From positions 12,008 through 54,093 of the IMG/VR virus record IMGVR_UViG_3300030202_000401: DNA of 42,086 nucleotides, one strand, 5' to 3'. The translations under genes were made by a program, and so were the position numbers. Under the pieces are notes generated by a model, which saw only the letters and a program-made list of their open reading frames with translations, searched no databases and had not been told where the DNA came from. This document shows, one piece after another, positions 36,998 through 42,086 of the stretch; positions within the stretch are counted from its first letter, which is position 1; the number at the start of each line of letters is the position of its first letter. The stretch is from a virus.

Positions 36998-39220
36998 TTA
37001 ATTTTTAACAATCTTGTGATCTATTATAAATTCATTGTATGAAACCCTCACATAATAGATTCCATTTGAATACTTGCTAAGATCTAACATATTTACATTA
37101 GTTACATCTAAGACTTTTTTACCTGAGCTATTATAAACTACGGCATCTACAGTAGAGTTTGCAGCAATATTAACTATGTCAGATGTAGGATTAGGATAAA
37201 AACTTATCTTACCCTCCCTTAAATCGTCTACTGTCAATGGTCCGTCCCAGCCGTCCTCACAGTAGTCATAAAGCGTTGAACATGTAGAATCCCAAGAGTT
37301 GTCACAACAATAAGGATCTACAGATATAACCCACTCAAAGCACCCGTTAGGTAAATAGTATATGTCACCTACTGCGCATCCTGCAGAGTAATAACAAGAC
37401 TCTGTAGCCGTATTGGCTAGTGGATCATAGTTTACTGCCTGCGCGTCCGTGCAGCCCTCCACAATTTCAATGCACGAATCATTGTCAGTGTTAGCATCAG
37501 GGTCATAATTAAAGGCATTAGGATCAGTGCAGCCATATATATAAGGTATGCAACTGCCATTTTCTGTATTCGCTGTCGGGTCATAGTTAAACTGTGTAGG
37601 GTCTGTGCAGCCAAAGATTATTGGAATACACTCTCCCGCATCTGTAGCTGCAGCGTTATAATTAAATGCTGTTGGGTCTTGACATCCTACTACTTCTAAC
37701 TCATCACATACTCCATCGCCGTCATAGTCATTGACACAGCTATTATTACAATCATAGTACTGCACAGGGTAGTTGCACTCTGAACTAGTGTTAGCTTCTG
37801 CGTCGTAGTTACAAGCTGTTTCGTCAGTACATCCATATACATAAGGTATACAGCTATCGCCGCAATAAGGTGTAAAATGGTATACTTTCCACTCTGGCGC
37901 ACTAAACGGCTGTAGAGCTCCTTGGCCATTGTTTAGAAAAGGATTGCTACCCTCAGATAATAAAGTGTCTCCAGCTTGGTTGATAGCATATACAGAGTTG
38001 TGTAATGTCTGAAATGCAAGTTCTTGCGCAGATGACTGCTGGCCTCCATCTTGGAAATAGTATATATCAACCTCTTCGTCTGAGTCAAGTATTATGTCCC
38101 ATGATTCTGAAAATATACCAGGACCTATAGTAAATAACCATTGCTGATCTCCCTGTTTCATGCCAATACCTGACATACCCCAACCATCACCCGCATCGTC
38201 TTCTAAAACAATTTGTATACTGCAAGGGCTAGTGTTGTCTGATATAGTAGCTAAACTATCATAGTTCATAGCTTCAGGGTTTGTACATCCCCAAGTATGT
38301 AGAGTCATACACGTATCCTGTACTGTAGCATCTGGGTTGTAATCTACATAGTCATCATCCATACAACCAACTACATCAGGTGCTGGTGGACAAGGCTCAG
38401 TAAATATAGGTCCAGAGTATTCTGTGGTACCACCAAACTCTGTAAATGCTAAATCTTCTAGCTCCCATATAACGCTATCACAAGCAGTAATAATACAACC
38501 GCCGTCTTGACCTCCGGATGCAGATCCGTTAAGCCCGTCGCCAAACTGATCTATTAACACTAGTTCAAAACCTAATGCTACGCAAAAGTCATACGTGTAA
38601 GTTACTAGCTGGTCACCAAAGTCAAACTCACCAGGTATAACCTGTTCATATAACTGACCATTAGATAAGTTAACTATATTAAAACCTGTTTCGCCAGGCC
38701 ACGTGTCAAGAGTTAACTGCATAGACACTTGCGTCTCAAGAGAATCACATTCTATAATTTCGCAACTACCATCATCTTGGTTAGCCCACGGATTATAGTT
38801 ATCTGCTGCCTCATTCATGCAGCCAGGTAGTACAGGTAGACAGGGCTCTAGCACAAACGGTATTGTATCTATAGCTTCAGCAAACTCATAGTTAAACTCT
38901 TCAAGTCCACACGTGTTTGTTATCCCAAAGAAACCTTGTCCAAATGAACAGCATATGCCATCACCAAATGAATCGTACATAATAAACGCATACTCGCCCG
39001 CAGGTAAGAAAACCATTATGTTAGTTAGCGTGTTGTTTGCAAGTGGTGGACTTACTGCTACTGTATTGCTATCAGAATTAATTATTTCCCATGATGATTC
39101 ACCACCATAGTTATCTGTCTGCACGGTAACATTTAACCAACTAGCATCATCAGGCTGCGCAACTGCACAACTAGCTACTAGCCAAAATATTACTACAAGT
39201 ATGTATCCTAACTTTTTCAT
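36998..39220 (-). CDS. Exported multidomain protein with T9SS C-terminal sorting domain
   Basis: A 740-residue phage-encoded secreted protein. Residues 1-21 form a Sec signal peptide (KKLGYILVVIFWLVASCAVA, then Q). Three related beta modules carry GDG motifs (DSFGDG 83-88, DQFGDG 224-229, DDAGDG 341-346). Cys-rich repeats of the type GCTDPxAxNYDPxANxxxxSC begin at Cys134, 286, 312, 464, 513, 538, 564 and 590, and a calcium-type YDGDGVCDE lies at 499-507. The last 70 residues (FYPNPTSDIVNI, then NSSGKKVLDV, YSNGIYYVRV and a Lys-rich end) are a type A sorting domain for the Bacteroidota type IX secretion system. The product should therefore be displayed on, or released from, the host surface. 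Such proteins are ordinary in Flavobacteriia but unusual in a phage operon, so host origin is likely. Role unknown. Confidence 0.88.
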   Translation of the reverse strand: MKKLGYILVVIFWLVASCAVAQPDDASWLNVTVQTDNYGGESSWEIINSDSNTVAVSPPLANNTLTNIMVFLPAGEYAFIMYDSFGDGICCSFGQGFFGITNTCGLEEFNYEFAEAIDTIPFVLEPCLPVLPGCMNEAADNYNPWANQDDGSCEIIECDSLETQVSMQLTLDTWPGETGFNIVNLSNGQLYEQVIPGEFDFGDQLVTYTYDFCVALGFELVLIDQFGDGLNGSASGGQDGGCIITACDSVIWELEDLAFTEFGGTTEYSGPIFTEPCPPAPDVVGCMDDDYVDYNPDATVQDTCMTLHTWGCTNPEAMNYDSLATISDNTSPCSIQIVLEDDAGDGWGMSGIGMKQGDQQWLFTIGPGIFSESWDIILDSDEEVDIYYFQDGGQQSSAQELAFQTLHNSVYAINQAGDTLLSEGSNPFLNNGQGALQPFSAPEWKVYHFTPYCGDSCIPYVYGCTDETACNYDAEANTSSECNYPVQYYDCNNSCVNDYDGDGVCDELEVVGCQDPTAFNYNAAATDAGECIPIIFGCTDPTQFNYDPTANTENGSCIPYIYGCTDPNAFNYDPDANTDNDSCIEIVEGCTDAQAVNYDPLANTATESCYYSAGCAVGDIYYLPNGCFEWVISVDPYCCDNSWDSTCSTLYDYCEDGWDGPLTVDDLREGKISFYPNPTSDIVNIAANSTVDAVVYNSSGKKVLDVTNVNMLDLSKYSNGIYYVRVSYNEFIIDHKIVKN
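37385..37837 (-). repeat. Tandem GCTDPxAxNYDPxAN protein repeats
   Basis: Five near-contiguous copies of a roughly 25-residue Cys/Asn/Asp-rich unit (about 75-80 bases each) lie within residues 462-612 of the T9SS cargo. The central three copies (starting Cys538, Cys564, Cys590) are the most alike, suggesting recent duplication. The unit has paired cysteines and Asp/Asn ladders, so disulfide and calcium stabilisation on the cell surface is plausible. Related but more diverged copies lie further N-terminal. Confidence 0.8.
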
Positions 39221-39589
39221 TTAAAAATCGCTATAAATTATCTCATCAATTACTCCTTGCACATCTTTACGTGTAGCTTCCATCTGCATCATTATGTTAG
39301 CTTGAAATCTTTCAACTTCTTTGCCATTAAATACTACAATAGTAGGTACTACTACAATATTGTAATCTGCTTGATAGGTGCCTTCGTCAATGCTAACACT
39401 CATAACCTCACAGTCTGTAAGCTTACCTAAGTAATCCACACTGTTGGTTTCGTTCCAACTAGCATTAAACTGTACTACACATATGTCGCTGCCGCAAAGA
39501 TTTTGACCTATAGCTGTTCCGCTTATAAACATAAATAGCATAACCAGCAAATATGTTAGCACTGTTCCAAAGTTCATTGAGTCTTCCAT
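39221..39589 (-). CDS. Exported thioredoxin-fold protein lacking the CxxC site
   Basis: A 122-residue protein with an N-terminal hydrophobic segment (residues 7-25, TVLTYLLVMLFMFISGT) followed by AIGQ, which could be a signal peptide or an anchor. The mature part follows the thioredoxin layout: strand CVVQFNASWNE (37-47), an acidic strand MSVSIDEG (63-70), cis-Pro turn VVVPTIVVFNGKEVERFQAN (80-98) and a final helix. Where thioredoxins have WCxxC, this has WNET (45-48), so classical redox chemistry is not expected. Cys32 and Cys37 lie just before. ATG 39589 is chosen because the frame's earlier ATG (39607) lies inside the upstream gene. It stands directly before the T9SS cargo (TAAATG), so it may help fold or hold that Cys-rich protein; this is inference. 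Confidence 0.7.
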   Translation of the reverse strand: MEDSMNFGTVLTYLLVMLFMFISGTAIGQNLCGSDICVVQFNASWNETNSVDYLGKLTDCEVMSVSIDEGTYQADYNIVVVPTIVVFNGKEVERFQANIMMQMEATRKDVQGVIDEIIYSDF

Positions 39590-39590
39590 T

Positions 39591-39809
39591 TTACTTTTTA
39601 TTAGCAAACTTTTCTACACCGCTAATTCCAAACGACCCCAAAACTACCCACACAAAAGAGTTGTATACAAATTCGTTAATTACTAAATCATTACCTACGG
39701 CTCCAGATACAGTATCCACAAGCATCACTACCACCATTATGGCAAATGCTACAAAGCCAACTATTGCTTTTTCGTTCCATTCGTTATTGTCTTTAAATAT
39801 TTCAAACAT
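39591..39809 (-). CDS. Small two-helix membrane protein
   Basis: A 72-residue protein with two hydrophobic helices, about 15-37 (AIVGFVAFAIMVVVMLVDTV) and 47-63 (VYNSFVWVVLGSFGISG), joined by a short polar loop, and a charged N terminus. Size and shape fit a small holin or holin-like protein, but no family motif decides this. It begins 4 bases after the upstream coiled-coil membrane protein and ends just before the thioredoxin-like gene. With the 3-TM holin at 33758-34159 it would be a second candidate membrane-permeabilising protein, or an antiholin. Confidence 0.65.
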   Translation of the reverse strand: MFEIFKDNNEWNEKAIVGFVAFAIMVVVMLVDTVSGAVGNDLVINEFVYNSFVWVVLGSFGISGVEKFANKK

Positions 39810-39813
39810 GTTA

Positions 39814-40095
39814 TTACAGATTATCTATTTTTTCTTCGATACGTTTCATATCGTCCTTAATCTCAGTCACATCTTCCTGAGTAGTCATAATAGTTTGACG
39901 GATCAATTGATCTTTCATATCAAACTCCATACGAGTAACTTCTGAAGGTAGTGGTTCGGGTAGCTCTTTTGCTTCCGCTATATCCGCTTGTAGTGTAAAC
40001 CACATGCCTATAAGGGCAGCTAATCCTGCTACACCCATACCTATTGTTTTGAGGTCAAATGTTACTTTAGTATCCTCGCCTATTTGCTTAGCCAT
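39814..40095 (-). CDS. Single-TM coiled-coil protein, possible inner-membrane spanin
   Basis: A 93-residue protein with a short N-terminal tail, one membrane helix (about 17-35, TIGMGVAGLAALIGMWFTLQ) and a charged coiled coil (about 56-93, MEFDMKDQLIRQ through KRIEEKIDN). This topology is that of inner-membrane spanins and of several small phage membrane proteins. No lipoprotein partner (outer-membrane spanin) was found within or beside it, so the lysis role is tentative. The start overlaps the stop of the 57-residue gene as TAATG. Confidence 0.65.
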   Translation of the reverse strand: MAKQIGEDTKVTFDLKTIGMGVAGLAALIGMWFTLQADIAEAKELPEPLPSEVTRMEFDMKDQLIRQTIMTTQEDVTEIKDDMKRIEEKIDNL

Positions 40096-40268
40096 TATAC
40101 TTCAAATCCAAAGTTTAATATCATAAATCTAAATTTTTTCTTCTCGCACTCTGACGGGCAGAATAGGCAAGCTTTCACTTGAAAGATTGTTATAGTACCT
40201 AGTCTAAATGACACTTCGTACTTTTCCTTTTTGTTACCAGCTTTCCAGCTATTTATCCAATTAATCAT
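40095..40268 (-). CDS. 57-residue Cys-rich protein
   Basis: A small gene in the only space between the nuclease and spanin-like genes. It starts at ATG 40268, overlapping the nuclease stop as ATGA, and stops at TAA overlapping the next ATG as TAATG, so both ends are tightly coupled. The product begins MINWINSWKAG, has a beta-like VSFRLGTITIFQVKA, then CLFCPSEC (Cys34, 37, 41) and a basic/aromatic end KKKFRFMILNFGFEV. The CxxCxxxC set could bind zinc or an iron-sulfur centre. No family recognised. Confidence 0.7.
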   Translation of the reverse strand: MINWINSWKAGNKKEKYEVSFRLGTITIFQVKACLFCPSECEKKKFRFMILNFGFEV

Positions 40269-40642
40269 GATTTCTTTCTTTTACCGCCATGGTATTCAAC
40301 CGCATGGCCTTCTGTTATTAAAAGTTTATTAAGAGACACCATAGTAAAGCTATCAGAGCTATCTACTGTATCTACATAAATTTCACCTAGAACCCTTCCG
40401 TACTTTCCAATCTCTTTTGATTCTAAAGTAAAAGTATCGTTCTCGTCAAGAATAGATTGTACCCTAGCCTTTGCAGCTAAGCCTCTTTCTTTCTCTTCAA
40501 GATCCCTAGTCCTAGACTCAGGAGTGTTTATTCCTGCAAACCTAACTCGTTTGTTAACACTTATGTCAAACCCAAGGTCTATGTTGACATCAATTGTGTC
40601 ACCATCTATTACTCGATCTAATGTTGCTTTATAAGTATACAT
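40265..40642 (-). CDS. Staphylococcal nuclease-like (SNase) thermonuclease
   Basis: A 125-residue nuclease with the SNase OB-fold. Visible are ATLDRVIDGDTIDVNIDLGF (calcium-site Asp residues), VRFAGINTPESR (Arg34 and Glu42, matching Arg35 and Glu43 of the Staphylococcus enzyme), ERGLAAKARV, and KYGRVLGEIYV (Arg83, matching Arg87). All catalytic residues are therefore present, and hydrolysis of DNA or RNA with calcium is expected. No signal peptide is visible, so it would act in the cytoplasm or after lysis. The C terminus is basic (GGKRKKS). It is one base after the outer-membrane protein gene. Possible jobs are host DNA breakdown, nucleotide recycling or attack on competing DNA; the sequence does not decide. 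Confidence 0.92.
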   Translation of the reverse strand: MYTYKATLDRVIDGDTIDVNIDLGFDISVNKRVRFAGINTPESRTRDLEEKERGLAAKARVQSILDENDTFTLESKEIGKYGRVLGEIYVDTVDSSDSFTMVSLNKLLITEGHAVEYHGGKRKKS

Positions 40643-40643
40643 G

Positions 40644-41687
40644 TTAAAATATTACGTAGTTAGCTCCAACAGTAAAGTCATGCCACTCTCTGTTCCAGTA
40701 TTTGTTGTATTTCCCCTCTAAAAATACACCTAAATTTTTATTAAGTCTCCACCCAAAAATAAGCCCTGCGCCGTAGTCAAGCCATTGTTCACCTTCAGTA
40801 GTCTCAAAGTATGAATACTCACCTCCAGTATTAAGGTGATATGGTATTACGCTTACCCAATTGTGAAACCAAAAGTCATCCGTAAAATGATAGTAGTCAT
40901 ACCCTACAACTGCAGAGTAGTTCCATTGATCTGGCAGCTCGCTTCTTTTTCTTGCTACGTAATCATCTATAACTTCTGGTATTACTACCTCTGTCCAAAC
41001 ATCTGAACTTTGCGCACACAACTCACCGTTTGGGTCATAGTACTCACTAGCCTGCACATCTACAGAATATCCTTCCTGTATTGCTAGCTGTGTGTAATGT
41101 ATATTATTATTATCTAGTAGCCATTCTGCTAGTGGGTCATAGCCATACGGCTCTGATATACGCTGTACTAAACCAATGTTAAAACTAAATTTATCGTTTA
41201 CATTTAATCTAAATCTTTCAGACCCCTCAAAGTATCTAACATCCGCAAAACCATCTTGCAAGTACTCAGCTTTAGCAATCCAGTTTTGAGCTACGTAACG
41301 CAAGAAGTAGTCTTGGTCTAAAAAGTTTCTGCCCTGCTGTCTACGCCAATCAGCCTCAAATAAAAACTCAAAACCTTTTACTTTACCTATGGTAGCGGCA
41401 TCACTGTAAGATCGCTCTGTTCCGTTGTAGAACGTATTAGCTCTGTTCTCATATCCAAACCTAGCAATCTTACGCACTCCTACAGTAAACGAGTAATCAA
41501 ACGGAGTTTCTACAATATCTGTCTGCAGTCCGTTTGTTACAGAGTAAAGATTGTCGTCAGCTATAGAATTACCACCGCTAAAAGCTGCATAAAAAGTAGA
41601 AAACTTAAATGCCTTTTTTAGCGTTTGCGCTTCTACTGTAAACACACAGCAAAAAATACTTAGTATTATTAAAATTATTTTTCTCAT
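40644..41687 (-). CDS. Outer-membrane beta-barrel protein encoded by the phage
   Basis: A 347-residue exported protein. Residues 1-20 are a signal peptide (RKIILIILSIFCCVFTVEA, then Q). The mature part is rich in alternating aromatic and polar strands (for example GFEFLFEADWRRQQGRNF, WNYSAVVGYDYYHFTDDFWF and WLDYGAGLIFGWRLNKNL) and ends in NYVIF, a C-terminal aromatic typical of outer-membrane barrels. Two cysteines lie in the signal peptide and one in a predicted loop. It has no plug domain, so it is not a TonB receptor. A barrel made during infection could alter permeability, block phage receptors or aid lysis; I cannot tell which. Its ATG overlaps the upstream stop as TAATG. Confidence 0.78.
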   Translation of the reverse strand: MRKIILIILSIFCCVFTVEAQTLKKAFKFSTFYAAFSGGNSIADDNLYSVTNGLQTDIVETPFDYSFTVGVRKIARFGYENRANTFYNGTERSYSDAATIGKVKGFEFLFEADWRRQQGRNFLDQDYFLRYVAQNWIAKAEYLQDGFADVRYFEGSERFRLNVNDKFSFNIGLVQRISEPYGYDPLAEWLLDNNNIHYTQLAIQEGYSVDVQASEYYDPNGELCAQSSDVWTEVVIPEVIDDYVARKRSELPDQWNYSAVVGYDYYHFTDDFWFHNWVSVIPYHLNTGGEYSYFETTEGEQWLDYGAGLIFGWRLNKNLGVFLEGKYNKYWNREWHDFTVGANYVIF

Positions 41688-42086
41688 TAATCTTTGTATT
41701 GTTTATATCTATTTCCTATAGCTTGTAGAGAAGCTGTTGTTGTAGGAGGTACATTAGATCCAGTGTAAATTCTAACATCAAGTAGTTCAGCGTTTAGAGG
41801 CTCTGTTTCTCCACTGTGAGAACCTATTTCTGACAAATTACACTGATTGCTAAACCCTCCATCTACAGCAGTTTGACCTATTAGGTCTCCATCTATGTTA
41901 TAATAAAACTGCTGAGCGCCCGTCTGGTAAAGTATTAAAACTTCTACATCACTTCCAAAAGTATAGTTTGTACTAGAGTTAGCAGTACTATTAATAGCTG
42001 TTGTTACCTCTGATCTTTTAGTTGTAGCAGCGTTCCATGTTACACCAGTACCCCCAGCTGCTATTTGTAAGTATCCATCAGCAGAG
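41687..42086 (-). CDS. Lectin-like (LamG/concanavalin-type) appendage protein, C-terminal part
   Basis: The frame is open to the right edge of the window, so only the last 132 residues are visible. They read as a beta-sandwich: GVTWNAATTKRSEVTT, YTFGSDVEVLILYQTGAQQF, YYNIDGDLIGQTAVDGGFSN, and an ending LNAELLDVRIYTGSNVPP...GNRYKQYKD. This is the pattern of LamG/concanavalin-type jelly rolls, where the RIY...L...GN ending closes the domain. Such domains are often found in phage fibres or glycan-binding appendages. The fold call is from pattern alone. Start and full length are unknown. Confidence 0.6.
   Translation of the reverse strand, partial: SADGYLQIAAGGTGVTWNAATTKRSEVTTAINSTANSSTNYTFGSDVEVLILYQTGAQQFYYNIDGDLIGQTAVDGGFSNQCNLSEIGSHSGETEPLNAELLDVRIYTGSNVPPTTTASLQAIGNRYKQYKD

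Noticed and set aside
37385-37837. Regularly spaced repeats that could be taken for a CRISPR array
   Set aside because: Units are contiguous, coding and in frame, with no unique spacers and no palindromic repeat.
37432-37929. Minus-strand frames of 60 and 77 residues inside the T9SS cargo gene
   Set aside because: They are out-of-frame readings of the repeat region; the repeat DNA keeps several frames open.
1-42086. Stop-codon reassignment, as known in some gut crAss-like phages
   Set aside because: Giant frames are intact under the standard code, and TAA, TAG (2071-2073) and TGA (1014-1016, 40265-40267) all serve as natural ends next to new starts.
1-42086. Transfer RNA genes, insertion sequences, integrase or attachment sites
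   Set aside because: The window is almost fully coding; no gap is large enough for a tRNA, and no transposase or integrase motifs were seen.

Overview
The window is a gene-dense, AT-rich stretch of a tailed bacteriophage genome. It is most probably a crAss-like phage (Crassvirales) of a marine Bacteroidota, likely flavobacterial, host. The evidence is a 2133-residue protein with the crAss-type virion RNA polymerase signature DFDID, flanked by two other giant proteins; a very large muzzle or tail-stabilization protein with smaller connector, ring and IHF-like genes just upstream of it; and a uracil-DNA glycosylase plus 5'-3' exonuclease pair. The host lineage is suggested by a phage-encoded exported protein carrying a Bacteroidota type IX secretion (T9SS) C-terminal sorting domain. 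The separate 1480, 2133 and 1861 residue giants resemble Cellulophaga phage phi14:2 more than gut crAssphages, in which such proteins are often fused. This comparison is from memory, not from a search. TAA, TAG and TGA all serve as terminal stops, so stop-codon reassignment is not apparent.

Layout. Positions 1-2073 (+ strand) hold the end of a replication and nucleotide module: the 3' end of a 5'-3' exonuclease gene, an unknown 246-residue protein, uracil-DNA glycosylase, and a DUF1599/Nmad1-like small protein. It converges on the minus-strand block at about 2060-2105, where a GC-rich hairpin flanked by A and T runs looks like a bidirectional terminator. From 42086 down to 2105 every gene is on the minus strand, with almost no intergenic DNA and many stop/start pairs overlapping by one base (TAATG).

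Read in the direction of transcription, the minus block begins with a partial lectin-like appendage protein. An envelope-directed group follows (41687 to 36998): an outer-membrane beta-barrel, a staphylococcal-nuclease-type nuclease, a 57-residue Cys-rich protein, two small membrane proteins, a thioredoxin-fold exported protein without the CxxC site, and the T9SS cargo. Then come small virion proteins, an M15 peptidase (probable endolysin), a tail fibre, a 3-TM holin and a metallophosphoesterase. The last part is the connector/tail module (230, 146, 157, 166, 319 and 1656 residues) and the probable virion cargo (1148, 859, 1861, 2133 RNA polymerase, and 1480 zincin).

Working model. The connector and muzzle proteins build the tail. 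The giant proteins are carried in the particle and delivered into the cell, where the RNA polymerase would transcribe early genes. Holin, M15 peptidase and a possible spanin would release progeny. The exported proteins probably alter the infected cell's envelope; this last point is inference and is the least described part of the window.
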